Assembly (NCBI RefSeq): GCF_001644225.1
Contig: NZ_LSTV01000001.1
Span: 186,001 to 250,000, forward strand
DNA from: Microbacterium oleivorans
GTDB taxonomy: Bacteria; Actinomycetota; Actinomycetes; Actinomycetales; Microbacteriaceae
Reading direction: 5' to 3'
Length of the DNA stretch: 64,000 nt
Shown one piece after another: positions 28,068-40,000 of this stretch; position 1 is the stretch's first letter; the number at the start of each line of letters is the position of its first letter. The translations under genes were made by a program, and so were the position numbers. The notes under the pieces are model-generated. The model was not told the DNA's origin and made no database searches. It was given only the letters and a program-made list of their open reading frames with translations.

Positions 28068-28490
28068 TCAGAACCGGAAGCGGTCGGGGCCGAGGTCCCA
28101 GGGATCGCGGTCGAGGTACTCCGCGGCCGCGCGGAACACGCAGCTCTCGATCATCATGCGCCGGTGCAGCTCGTCGTTGCGGTGCAGCCGCGCGAGGCGC
28201 TCGATGGGCAGACGGAACAGCACGATCCGCTTCTGCTCGGACTGCACCGCCCAGCGCGGGATGCCGTCGTCGTCGGCGGCGTCCGGCATCCATCCGATGT
28301 CGAAGCGGACCTCACGCAGTTCGGGCCAGGCGCTGCGCAGGAACTCGACGGCCGTCGTGACGGTCAGGTCGAACTTCTCGGCGCGCGTCTCGATGGCCGG
28401 CAGCGGCGGCCGGACGACCGGGCTGCGGTCGAGGCGTCCGTGCCGGCCGTGGCGGTCGGGGCGTGCGGTCGTACGGGCGCGACGCCTCAC
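28068..28490 (-). CDS. Rv3259-like 'metallopeptidase family' protein
   Basis: This 140-residue protein resembles M. tuberculosis Rv3259, with IETRAEKFDLTV, RIVLFRLPIER and AAEYLDRDPWDLGPD. Databases call the family metallopeptidase-like (zincin). The usual HExxH is not present: the matching stretch is ELHRRMMIESCVF, so proteolytic activity is doubtful. The GTG start has AGGGGGA five bases upstream and overlaps the stop of a tiny upstream ORF. The gene lies downstream of bioQ on the same strand and uses its own -10 box that covers the bioQ stop codon. Confidence 0.75.
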   Translation of the reverse strand: MRRRARTTARPDRHGRHGRLDRSPVVRPPLPAIETRAEKFDLTVTTAVEFLRSAWPELREVRFDIGWMPDAADDDGIPRWAVQSEQKRIVLFRLPIERLARLHRNDELHRRMMIESCVFRAAAEYLDRDPWDLGPDRFRF

Positions 28491-28510
28491 GAGTCCCCCT
28501 TGCAGCGCAT
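28487..28510 (-). CDS. Leaderless 7-codon upstream ORF
   Basis: Reading MRCKGDS and then TGA, this ORF starts six bases after a TAGGAT box. Its TGA overlaps the GTG of the downstream gene (GTGA). Because the transcript would start at this ATG, ribosomes should translate it and couple into the next gene. Its internal AAGGGGGA serves as the ribosome site for that gene. No product function is claimed. Confidence 0.45.
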   Translation of the reverse strand: MRCKGDS

Positions 28511-28516
28511 GACGCC

Positions 28517-28522
28517 ATCCTA
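28517..28522 (-). promoter_or_regulatory. -10 box for the upstream ORF and Rv3259-like gene
   Basis: TAGGAT on the reverse strand ends six bases before the ATG at 28510. It overlaps the TAG stop codon of bioQ. Confidence 0.5.
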
Positions 28523-29155
28523 GGCGCCCGGTGCCGCCGCGTCGGGCGCTCGCCCGATGTCCGTGCGCCAGGGGGCGATGCCGCGGGCGATCAGCGCGAG
28601 CGCGGCCTCGAAGGCGTCCGGTGCCGGTGCGGCGGCCGACTCCGGTGAGAGGGCGACGGTGGATGCCGCGGTGCCCCAGGCATCCGCCGCTCGCCGCTGC
28701 TGCTCGTGGAAGGTGACGCCCACGACGTAGTGGGTGACCGCGTCGGCGACGACGTCCGCCGCGGGGGAGTGGTCGATCGCGCGGAGGGCGTCGTGCACCG
28801 GGGAGGCGACCAGTCCCAGGGCGAGCGAGCTCGAGACGACCTCCGCGCCGTCGCGGTGCGCGAGCAGGCGGTCGTGCAGGCGGCGCCCGAGCGTGACCGC
28901 GGCCCGCTCAAGATCGTCGGGGTCGCCGTCCCGGAGCGCGACCGGGGCGAGGATGCGGGCGCTCACCGCCGCCAGCAGTTCCTGCTTGCTCGCGACGTGC
29001 CAGTAGAGCGCGCTGGGCTGCACCCCGAGCTCCTCGCCGAGGCGGCGCATCGACAGGTCGGGCAGGCCGACGCGGTCGAGCAGGACGAGGGCCGCGTCGA
29101 CGACGTCGTCCTTCGACCGCCGGGCGCCGCGGGGGTTTGGATCGCGCGGAGACAT
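28520..29155 (-). CDS. bioQ: TetR-family biotin regulator BioQ
   Basis: This 211-residue regulator has an N-terminal TetR helix-turn-helix (about residues 14-60: VVDAALVLLDRVGLPDLSMR, then LGVQPSALYWHVASKQEL) and a TetR_C-type ligand/dimer domain. It is divergent from bioYMN. The 52-base shared promoter contains two TGAAC-N3-GTTCA boxes, which match the published BioQ operator half-sites of Corynebacterium (TGAAC-N3-GTTAC). It is therefore assigned as the repressor of biotin uptake and of itself. Its own -10 (TAGAGT) ends six bases before the ATG, so it is leaderless. Confidence 0.85.
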   Translation of the reverse strand: MSPRDPNPRGARRSKDDVVDAALVLLDRVGLPDLSMRRLGEELGVQPSALYWHVASKQELLAAVSARILAPVALRDGDPDDLERAAVTLGRRLHDRLLAHRDGAEVVSSSLALGLVASPVHDALRAIDHSPAADVVADAVTHYVVGVTFHEQQRRAADAWGTAASTVALSPESAAAPAPDAFEAALALIARGIAPWRTDIGRAPDAAAPGA

Positions 29156-29161
29156 GCCGTT

Positions 29162-29167
29162 ACTCTA
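29162..29167 (-). promoter_or_regulatory. -10 box of leaderless bioQ
   Basis: TAGAGT on the reverse strand is followed by six bases and then ATG. It lies immediately beside the first BioQ box, so bound repressor would block it. Confidence 0.6.
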
Positions 29168-29169
29168 CC

Positions 29170-29197
29170 TGAACGGTGTTCACGTGAACGCTGTTCA
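29170..29197. promoter_or_regulatory. Two tandem BioQ operator boxes
   Basis: Box 1 (29170-29182) is TGAAC-GGT-GTTCA and box 2 (29185-29197) is TGAAC-GCT-GTTCA. They are separated by CG, so their centres are 15 bp apart, and the pair forms one larger near-perfect palindrome. They fill the space between the bioQ -10 box and the bioY ribosome site. Confidence 0.82.
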
Positions 29198-29207
29198 GGA
29201 GGATGAG

Positions 29208-29831
29208 ATGACCCACGACCACCCCGCCCGCACCCCGCGGCTCGACACGACCGACCTGGCCCGCGCCGCCGTCTTCGCCGGTGTCATCGCGATCCTGGGG
29301 CTGCCCGGGTCGTTCTCCGTCTTCGGCGGCGTGCCGATCACGGCGCAGACCCTCGGCGTCATGCTCGCCGGCGCCGTCCTGGGACCGGTCGTGGGCGCCG
29401 TCTCGGTCGGCACGCTGCTCGTGCTCGTCGCCGTCGGCCTGCCGCTGCTCGCGGGCGGCCGCGGCGGAGCGGGCGTGTTCGTCGGCCCCACCGCGGGGTA
29501 CTTGATCGGCTGGCTCGTCGGGGCCGTCGTGATCGGCCTCATCGTGCACCTGGGCGGCCGGCGGCCGGTGTGGTGGCGGACCCTCGCAGGCGTCGTGATC
29601 GGCGGCGTGGTCGTGGTCTACGCGTGCGGCATCCCGATCCAGAGCCTCGTCATGCGCATCGGAGTGGACCAGGCCCTCCTCGCGAACCTCGCGTTCGTCC
29701 CGGGCGACCTCGCGAAGGCCGTCATCGCGACGGTCGTCGTCGGCGCGCTCGTGCGCGGCTATCCGCGCGCGTTCCGACGGACGTGGGCGTCGCGCGCGGC
29801 CGCCCCGCGTGAGGCGGCGCCGGTCCGGTGA
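29208..29831 (+). CDS. bioY: Biotin transporter BioY (ECF S component)
   Basis: This 207-residue membrane protein has about six helices. The family pattern GGVPITAQTLGVMLAGAVLG near residue 45 forms part of the biotin site, and GPTAGYLIGW is a second family block. It binds biotin and works with BioM and BioN as an energy-coupling factor transporter. The ATG has AGGAGG five bases before it, overlapping the second BioQ box. It overlaps bioM by 4 bases. Confidence 0.93.
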   Translation: MTHDHPARTPRLDTTDLARAAVFAGVIAILGLPGSFSVFGGVPITAQTLGVMLAGAVLGPVVGAVSVGTLLVLVAVGLPLLAGGRGGAGVFVGPTAGYLIGWLVGAVVIGLIVHLGGRRPVWWRTLAGVVIGGVVVVYACGIPIQSLVMRIGVDQALLANLAFVPGDLAKAVIATVVVGALVRGYPRAFRRTWASRAAAPREAAPVR

Positions 29832-30517
29832 CGAGCGCGCTCCGCCTCGCCGACGTGTCGGTGCGGCTGGCCGACACCGACGTTCTGCGGGGGATCGACC
29901 TCGCCGTGGATGCGCGGACCGTCGCGATCGTCGGCGACAACGGGTCCGGCAAGTCGACCCTCGCGCGGCTGATCGGCGGGCTCGTCCGTCCGACGAGGGG
30001 CCGCGTCGAGGTGCTGGGGCTCGACGCGGTGAGGGATGCCGCGGCCCTCCGACGTCGCGTGGCGGTCGTCTTCAGCAATCCCGACGCCCAGATCATCATG
30101 CCGACGGTGGCCGAGGACGTCGCCTTCTCGTTGCGTGCGGACCGCCTGCCGCGGGCGGAGCGCGACGCCCGCGTCGCCGCCGCGCTGGAGCGTTTCGGGC
30201 TCACCCCGCTCGCGGACCGGCCCGCGTTCGAGCTGTCGGGCGGGCAGAAGCAGCTCCTCGCCCTGTGCGGCGCGTTCGTGCGGACGCCGGATCTCGTCGT
30301 GGCGGACGAGCCGACCGCGTTCCTCGACGGTCGCAACGCCCACCTCGTCGCGGGTCACCTGCTCGCCGACACCGGCCACCGTCTCGTCGTCGTGACGCAC
30401 GACCTCGAGCTCGCCGCGCGATGCGACGTCGCGGTGCGGGTCGACGACGGACGGATCGCCCAGGTGGGGGAGGCGCCGGACGTGATCGCCGCGCACACCG
30501 CGAGGTGGCGGTGCTGA
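29828..30517 (+). CDS. bioM: Biotin ECF transporter ATPase BioM
   Basis: This 229-residue CbiO/EcfA-type ATPase has Walker A GDNGSGKST, signature ELSGGQKQLL, Walker B LVVADEPTAFLD and switch His in VVVTHD. A single ATPase is encoded, so it probably acts as a homodimer. The GTG start overlaps the bioY stop (GTGA). Confidence 0.92.
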   Translation: MTSALRLADVSVRLADTDVLRGIDLAVDARTVAIVGDNGSGKSTLARLIGGLVRPTRGRVEVLGLDAVRDAAALRRRVAVVFSNPDAQIIMPTVAEDVAFSLRADRLPRAERDARVAAALERFGLTPLADRPAFELSGGQKQLLALCGAFVRTPDLVVADEPTAFLDGRNAHLVAGHLLADTGHRLVVVTHDLELAARCDVAVRVDDGRIAQVGEAPDVIAAHTARWRC

Positions 30518-31104
30518 CGCTGTACCGCCCCGGCGACGGTCCGTGGCACCGGATGCCCGCCGGACGCAAGACCGTGCTCCTGCTCATCCTCGTCCTCGCC
30601 GTCTCGCTGCTGCCTCCCGTCTGGCCGGCCGCGGTGGCGGCGCCCGTGCTGTGCGTCGCGTGTTACGCCGTGCCGGGCGTCGGGGTGCGGGAGCTCGCGC
30701 GGCAGGTCTGGGCGCTCCGCTGGCTCGTCCTCGTGGCTTTCGGCATCCCGTGCTTCTTCCTGGGTGTCGAGGCCGCCGCCGTCGGCACGGTCCGCATCGT
30801 CGCCGCGGTCGCCCTCGCGGGCCTGCTGTCGCTGACGACGCCGGTCGCGGTCCTCCTCGACGTCGTCGAGCGGGCGCTGCGACCGCTGCACCGCGTGGGG
30901 GTGGATGCCGCCCGCACGGCCCTCCTGCTCGTCGTCGCGCTCGGGACGGTCCCCACCCTGGCCCGTCTCGCGCGCGAGGTGCGCAGCGCGCAGCACGCGC
31001 GCGGCGCCCGCGGCATCCGGGTGTTCGTCGTCCCGTTCCTCGTCCTGGCGCTGCGCCACGCGGACGACCTGGGCGACGCCCTGACGGCGCGCGGCGTCCG
31101 CTGA
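30511..31104 (+). CDS. bioN: Biotin ECF transporter transmembrane protein BioN
   Basis: This 197-residue EcfT-type protein has four to five membrane helices and the coupling-helix pattern ARG in AQHARGARGIR near residue 165, which docks on the ATPase. The GTG at 30511 has GAGG five bases upstream; GTG 30505 is an alternative. It overlaps bioM by 7 bases and completes the bioYMN operon. Confidence 0.9.
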   Translation: MLTLYRPGDGPWHRMPAGRKTVLLLILVLAVSLLPPVWPAAVAAPVLCVACYAVPGVGVRELARQVWALRWLVLVAFGIPCFFLGVEAAAVGTVRIVAAVALAGLLSLTTPVAVLLDVVERALRPLHRVGVDAARTALLLVVALGTVPTLARLAREVRSAQHARGARGIRVFVVPFLVLALRHADDLGDALTARGVR

Positions 31105-31142
31105 ACCCGGCGCGGCATCCCGGTGGCGGGGGAGGCGCCGGA

Positions 31143-31148
31143 TAGCGT
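31143..31148 (+). promoter_or_regulatory. -10 box of leaderless DUF3499 gene
   Basis: TAGCGT is followed by seven bases and then ATG. Confidence 0.55.
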
Positions 31149-31155
31149 GGACGCG

Positions 31156-31362
31156 ATGCTCGACAGACTCTGCTCCAAGGTGGGCTGCGCCCGCGAGGCC
31201 GTGACGACCCTGACCTACGACTACGGCGACCAGATGGCCGTCCTCGGTCCGCTCGGCGCCGGGAACGACCCGCATGCGCACGACCTGTGCGCCATCCACA
31301 CCACTCGGATGTCGGTGCCTAAGGGCTGGGTCGTCGTGCGTCACGAGACCCTCCGCGTCTGA
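31156..31362 (+). CDS. DUF3499 family small protein (Rv3258c-like)
   Basis: This 68-residue protein has CSKVGC near the start and LCAIHT near the end, a likely zinc or metal site (Cys6, Cys11, Cys and His late). It fits the actinobacterial DUF3499 family found beside whiB2 and the Rv3259-like gene. Here the bio module separates it from that partner. Function is unknown. The ATG is set by the TAGCGT box seven bases upstream. Confidence 0.8.
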   Translation: MLDRLCSKVGCAREAVTTLTYDYGDQMAVLGPLGAGNDPHAHDLCAIHTTRMSVPKGWVVVRHETLRV

Positions 31363-31372
31363 GCCCGCGTGG

Positions 31373-31378
31373 GAGAAT
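31373..31378 (+). promoter_or_regulatory. -10 box of leaderless ahcY
   Basis: GAGAAT, a weaker match, is followed by six bases and then GTG. Confidence 0.45.
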
Positions 31379-31384
31379 GGGCGC

Positions 31385-32842
<1,458 letters not shown>

Positions 32843-32864
32843 CCACGCGACACGCCCGACCCCG

Positions 32865-32891
32865 TTCTCTTTTGATCTGATCAAAAAAGAA
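32865..32891. promoter_or_regulatory. Fur-family operator palindrome
   Basis: There are two 13-bp arms around a central T (32878): TTCTCTTTTGATC at 32865-32877 and GATCAAAAAAGAA at 32879-32891. They match at 12/13 positions; the inner 17 bp are perfect. The AT-rich site covers the -35 zone and abuts the -10 box of the fur gene, as expected for autorepression. Confidence 0.75.
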
Positions 32892-32892
32892 C

Positions 32893-32898
32893 TAAGCT
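32893..32898 (+). promoter_or_regulatory. -10 box of leaderless fur gene
   Basis: TAAGCT is followed by six bases and then ATG. Confidence 0.65.
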
Positions 32899-32904
32899 GA
32901 GGGC

Positions 32905-35716
<2,812 letters not shown>

Positions 35717-35732
35717 CCTCCGCCAGTCACCC

Positions 35733-35764
35733 GCACGGCCCGTCCCTCCGGGGGCGGGCCGTGC
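35733..35764 (+). terminator. Hairpin after katG
   Basis: Perfect 10-bp arms GCACGGCCCG / CGGGCCGTGC enclose a 12-base loop. No T-run follows. Confidence 0.6.
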
Positions 35765-35781
35765 GTCGTCCCGCCGGGCAG

Positions 35782-35797
35782 GTCACGGTTCGGTTAC
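35782..35797 (+). promoter_or_regulatory. Candidate MtrA box upstream of mtrA
   Basis: GTCAC (35782-35786) and GTTAC (35793-35797) are direct repeats one helical turn (11 bp) apart. They lie just before and over the TACTGT -10 box at 35795-35800. GTCAC-type direct repeats are the known MtrA recognition elements, so this is a likely autoregulatory site. Confidence 0.5.
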
Positions 35798-35859
35798 TGT
35801 GGACTCACCCGTGGGCGGAGCACCGGCATCCGCTGACCCCGAAGGACGACATCGGCCCT

Positions 35860-36540
35860 ATGACATCGCGCATCCTGGTTGTCGACGACGACACCGCTCT
35901 CGCAGAGATGATCGGCATCGTGCTGCGCACCGAAGGCTTCGACGTCGCCTTCTGCGCCGACGGCGGCGCCGCGGTCGACGCGTGGCGGGACGAGCGTCCG
36001 GATCTGATCCTCCTCGACCTCATGCTGCCGGGGATGGACGGGATCGAGGTGTGCACGCGGGTGCGCGCCGAGTCCGGCGTCCCGATCATCATGCTGACGG
36101 CCCGCACCGACACCGCCGACGTCGTCCGTGGGCTCGAATCCGGCGCCGACGACTACATCGTCAAGCCCTTCAACCCGAAGGAGCTCGTCGCGCGGATCAA
36201 GACGCGGCTGCGCCCCACGGCCGAGGCGCGCTCCGAGAGTCTGCGCATCGGGGACCTCACCGTCGACGTCGCGGCCCACGAGGTGCGCCGCGGGGAATCG
36301 CCCATCGCCCTCACGCCGCTCGAGTTCGAGCTCCTCGTCGCGCTCGCGTCAAAGCCGCAGCAGGTCTTCACCCGCGAGATGCTGCTCGAGCAGGTCTGGG
36401 GTTATCACTACAAGGCCGACACGCGCCTCGTGAACGTGCACGTCCAGCGCCTGCGGGCGAAGGTCGAGCGCGACCCCGACAACCCGCAGATCGTGACCAC
36501 CGTGCGCGGCGTGGGCTACCGCGCCGGCGCCGCGGTGTGA
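35860..36540 (+). CDS. mtrA: Two-component response regulator MtrA
   Basis: This 226-residue OmpR-type regulator has a receiver domain with DDD at the acidic pocket, phospho-acceptor Asp53 in LLDLMLPGMDG, and TA...K in LTARTD and VKPF. The C-terminal winged helix has PLEFELLVALASKP and RLRAKVERDP. It is nearly collinear with mycobacterial MtrA, the essential regulator of cell division, wall metabolism and DnaA-linked genes. GAAGGA lies somewhat far (13 bases) from the ATG. mtrB and lpqB follow. Confidence 0.96.
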   Translation: MTSRILVVDDDTALAEMIGIVLRTEGFDVAFCADGGAAVDAWRDERPDLILLDLMLPGMDGIEVCTRVRAESGVPIIMLTARTDTADVVRGLESGADDYIVKPFNPKELVARIKTRLRPTAEARSESLRIGDLTVDVAAHEVRRGESPIALTPLEFELLVALASKPQQVFTREMLLEQVWGYHYKADTRLVNVHVQRLRAKVERDPDNPQIVTTVRGVGYRAGAAV

Positions 36541-36559
36541 CCACCGGGAGCACCCCGCC

Positions 36560-38239
36560 GTGTCGGTGACCGCCCGCACCGGCACGCACACCGTGGTCCC
36601 GCCGTGGCGCGACTGGCGGTCCTGGCAGCGCCGCGTGCAGTACGCCTGGCGCCGCTCGCTGCGCTTCCGCACCCTGTCGGTGACCCTCACCCTCACGGCG
36701 CTGACGATCCTCGTCGCGCTCGTCTGGATGTCGCTCGCGATCCTCACCGACCTCTACGAGTCGCGCGCCGAACAGGTGCAGGATGCCGCGCAGCGCGCGA
36801 CGCAGGCGGCGCAGAGCACGTTCGACGCGGCGGTCGTCGACAGCGACGAGGTCGCCCTGCAGGTGCTGATGGACGAGGTCCGGCGCGAGATCCTGTCGCG
36901 CCAGGCCGGGACGACGATGCTCGCGGTCTTCCGCATCGACGACGAGCCGTCGGCGATCGCACCGCAGAACTTCGAGGCCGGCGGTCTCGAGGAGTCGATG
37001 ATCTCCCCGGAGCTGCGCGAGAGCGTCCGCCTCACCGGCGACCGCCAGTGGTGGCAGTCGATCGGGCTGCCCGAGGCCGACGGGGGCGAGACGCCCGGGA
37101 TCATCGTCGGTCAGCAGCTGGTGCTGCCCGAAGCGGGCGCCTACGAGGTGTACTTCGCCTACGACCTCGGGTCCGAGGCGCAGACCCTGCAGTTCGTCCA
37201 GGTGACGCTGTGGGTCGTCGGTGTCGCCCTGCTCGTCCTCATCGGCGGGATCTCGCTCTTCGTGCTGCGTTCGGTGACCGTCCCGATCGCCCAGGCCGCC
37301 GAGACGAGCGCGAAGCTCGCGGCGGGGGACCTGGGCGTCCGACTGCCGGTGCGCGGCGAGGACGAGTTCGCGACCCTGGGTCGGTCGTTCAACGCGATGG
37401 CCGACAGCATCGAGGGGCAGATCAAGGAGCTCGCCGAGCTCTCGCTCGTCCAGCAGCGGTTCGTGTCGGACGTCTCGCACGAACTGCGGACGCCCCTGAC
37501 GACCATCCGACTCGCGGCCGACATGATCAACGATCAGCGCGACGAGTTCGACGCGTCGACCGCGCGTGCCGCAGAGCTCCTGCACGCGCAGGTGCAGCGG
37601 TTCGAGGTGCTCCTCGCCGACCTCCTGGAGATCAGCCGCTACGACGCCGGCTCGGTGCAGCTCGAACTCGAACCGACGAGCCTCGCACACCTGGCGGAGG
37701 ACGTCATCGAGTCGATGGCGCAGCTCGCCGAGCAGCACGGCAGCGACGTGCGACTGGTCGCCCCCGGAGGCTACTCGCCCGTCGACATGGACCCGCGCCG
37801 CATCCGCCGTATCGTCCGGAACCTCCTCGGCAACGCGATCGAGCACGGCGAGGGCCGGCCGATCATCGTGACCGTCGACAGCGACCAGCGCGCCGTGGCC
37901 CTCGGCGTCCGCGACTTCGGTCTCGGGATGAGCGAGGCCGACGCCGAGCGGGTCTTCGACCGGTTCTGGCGCGCCGACCCGTCGCGTCGACGCACGATCG
38001 GCGGGACGGGTCTCGGACTCTCGATCGCCCTCGGCGACGCGCGACTGCACGGCGGCACGCTCGAGGTCTGGTCCGAGCTGGGCGGCGGCAGCCATTTCGT
38101 CCTCACCCTGCCGCGGCAGGCGGGAGAGCACCTCTCGGGCCCGTCGCCCATCGAACTCGATCCCCGGGACGACGCCGCCCTCGGCGACCTCGGCCTCACC
38201 CAGCCCATCTCCCTGCCGCCCCGGGAGGAGAACCCGTGA
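36560..38239 (+). CDS. mtrB: Sensor histidine kinase MtrB
   Basis: This 559-residue kinase has two membrane helices (about 38-65 and 215-240) around an extracytoplasmic domain. These are followed by HAMP, HisKA with phospho-acceptor His307 in SDVSHELRTPLT, and HATPase_c with NLLGNAIEHG and GTGLGLSIA. It phosphorylates MtrA. Its GTG start lies 19 bases after the mtrA stop, and its stop overlaps lpqB (GTGA). Confidence 0.95.
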   Translation: MSVTARTGTHTVVPPWRDWRSWQRRVQYAWRRSLRFRTLSVTLTLTALTILVALVWMSLAILTDLYESRAEQVQDAAQRATQAAQSTFDAAVVDSDEVALQVLMDEVRREILSRQAGTTMLAVFRIDDEPSAIAPQNFEAGGLEESMISPELRESVRLTGDRQWWQSIGLPEADGGETPGIIVGQQLVLPEAGAYEVYFAYDLGSEAQTLQFVQVTLWVVGVALLVLIGGISLFVLRSVTVPIAQAAETSAKLAAGDLGVRLPVRGEDEFATLGRSFNAMADSIEGQIKELAELSLVQQRFVSDVSHELRTPLTTIRLAADMINDQRDEFDASTARAAELLHAQVQRFEVLLADLLEISRYDAGSVQLELEPTSLAHLAEDVIESMAQLAEQHGSDVRLVAPGGYSPVDMDPRRIRRIVRNLLGNAIEHGEGRPIIVTVDSDQRAVALGVRDFGLGMSEADAERVFDRFWRADPSRRRTIGGTGLGLSIALGDARLHGGTLEVWSELGGGSHFVLTLPRQAGEHLSGPSPIELDPRDDAALGDLGLTQPISLPPREENP

Positions 38240-39909
38240 CCGTCCGTCGTCCGCTCGGTGCCGCCGTCCTGGTGGTCGTCGCCCTCGTCCTCTCGGCCTG
38301 CGCCGGGCTGCCCCTCGGGGGTCCCGTCCACGTCGGCAAGGCGATCGACGAGGTCGAGGGTCCGCCCGACTTCGCGTTCGTGCCGGACGGTCCGGTGAAG
38401 GATGCCACGCCGCAGCAGATCGTCGAGGGGTTCATCGCGGCCGGTTCCGGCCCCCGCGGCAACTGGGAGGTCGCGCAGGAGTTCCTCACGACCCAGTTCC
38501 GTCAGCAGTGGCAGCCGCAGGCGAACGTCACCGTCTATCGTCCGGGGGAGAGCTCGATCTCCTCGCCCGCCGAGAACGAGATCGTCTTCACGGTCGACCC
38601 GGTCGCCAACGTCGACGCCACCGGATCGTACGAGCCGGCCGAGCAGGGCCGCATCCCGTTCGCCTTCTCCCTCGCCCAGGAGGACGGGCAGTGGCGCATC
38701 TCCCAGGCACCCGACGGCATCGTCCTCGACGCCAACCGCTTCGCCTCGGTCTTCCAGAGCTACGATCTCGCCTACTTCGACCGGGGGTGGGACACGGTGA
38801 TCCCCGACGTCCGTTGGTTCCCGTCGACCAACCCCGCCACGCGGATCACCGCCGCGCTCGTATCGGGCACGCCGAGCCCGTGGCTGGCCGAGTCCGTGCG
38901 CACTGCGTTCACGGGCGAGGTGGGTCTCGCGCAGCCGTCGGTGCCCGTCGAGGCGGGGGTTGCGCGCATCTCGTTCGACCCGGCGATCCGCGACCTCGGC
39001 CGCGAGACGATCGCGCGCATGAAGACCCAGCTCGGCGCGAGCCTGGCGGGCGCCGGCATCCTCGACGTGCAGCTGCTCGTCGGGGACGAACCGTTGGACG
39101 TGACCGCCGTCCCGACCCGCTCGACCGCGGTCGACGCGCGCCCGCTCGTCCTCCAGGACGGCAGGTTCGGGTTCCTCTCGGGCAACGACCTCGACGAGGT
39201 CGCCGGCTTCGGGGAGGCGTTGCAGAGTCTCGACGCCCGGGCCGTCGAGACGGATGCCGCACGCCGGACGGCGGCGGTCCGGACGGGCTCCGGCGCGATC
39301 CTCCGCGTGCCCGCGAACGGCGAGTACACCGAGCTCGACACCCGCCCGGGCATGACGAAGCCGTCGATCGACACCGAGGGCTACATCTGGACGGTGCCCC
39401 GGGACCAGCCCGAGGAGGTCGTCGCGTACGGTCCCGACGGCACCGCGCAGACCATCCCGTCCGGCTGGGTGGGCGCAAGCGAGGTGAGCGCGATGCGGGT
39501 CTCCCGCGACGGTGCCCGGATCGCCGCGCTCGTGCGCAGCGGAGGCCGGTCGGCCGTCTGGGTGGCCGGCATCGTCCGGGATGAGAACGGGGCGCCGGTG
39601 TCGCTCGGCCAGCCGCTGCTCGTGGCGAACCTCGCCGGTCGCGGTGTCGACCTCGCGTGGGTCGACGGCGCGACGATCGCCCTCGTCTTCGTCGACGGCG
39701 ATCAGCGCGTCGTCCGCGAGCAGACGATCGGCGGGCAGGGCACGGAAGTGCGCGCGCCCGATGACGTCCTCGCGATCGCCGCCGGCAACCAGAGCGGCAG
39801 CGCTCGGCTGCTGACCTCCGACGGCAGCCTCTACGTGCAGCGCGGCTCCTGGCAGGTGATCGCCTCCGACGTGTCGGCCCTCGCCGTCCAGCAGGGTCTC
39901 CCCGGGTGA
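38236..39909 (+). CDS. lpqB: Lipoprotein LpqB
   Basis: This 557-residue lipoprotein has a signal peptide ending in the lipobox LSAC, with lipidated Cys22. A GerMN-like domain (about 200-310) and a C-terminal beta-propeller-like LpqB domain follow. It works with MtrB at the outer face and tunes MtrA phosphorylation and cell division. The GTG overlaps the mtrB stop by four bases, the conserved mtrA-mtrB-lpqB arrangement. Confidence 0.95.
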   Translation: MTVRRPLGAAVLVVVALVLSACAGLPLGGPVHVGKAIDEVEGPPDFAFVPDGPVKDATPQQIVEGFIAAGSGPRGNWEVAQEFLTTQFRQQWQPQANVTVYRPGESSISSPAENEIVFTVDPVANVDATGSYEPAEQGRIPFAFSLAQEDGQWRISQAPDGIVLDANRFASVFQSYDLAYFDRGWDTVIPDVRWFPSTNPATRITAALVSGTPSPWLAESVRTAFTGEVGLAQPSVPVEAGVARISFDPAIRDLGRETIARMKTQLGASLAGAGILDVQLLVGDEPLDVTAVPTRSTAVDARPLVLQDGRFGFLSGNDLDEVAGFGEALQSLDARAVETDAARRTAAVRTGSGAILRVPANGEYTELDTRPGMTKPSIDTEGYIWTVPRDQPEEVVAYGPDGTAQTIPSGWVGASEVSAMRVSRDGARIAALVRSGGRSAVWVAGIVRDENGAPVSLGQPLLVANLAGRGVDLAWVDGATIALVFVDGDQRVVREQTIGGQGTEVRAPDDVLAIAAGNQSGSARLLTSDGSLYVQRGSWQVIASDVSALAVQQGLPG

Positions 39910-39913
39910 GTCC

Positions 39914-39941
39914 TCCTCCCCACCCGCCGCGGTGGGGAGGA
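39914..39941 (+). terminator. Terminator of mtrAB-lpqB
   Basis: Perfect 11-bp arms TCCTCCCCACC / GGTGGGGAGGA enclose the six-base loop CGCCGC, five bases after the lpqB stop. Confidence 0.75.
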
Positions 39942-40000
39942 CCTCCTCGTTCTGCGCCGCCCGCGGGTGGGCGGGCGTGCCGGAGCGGCAGGCTGAGCGG

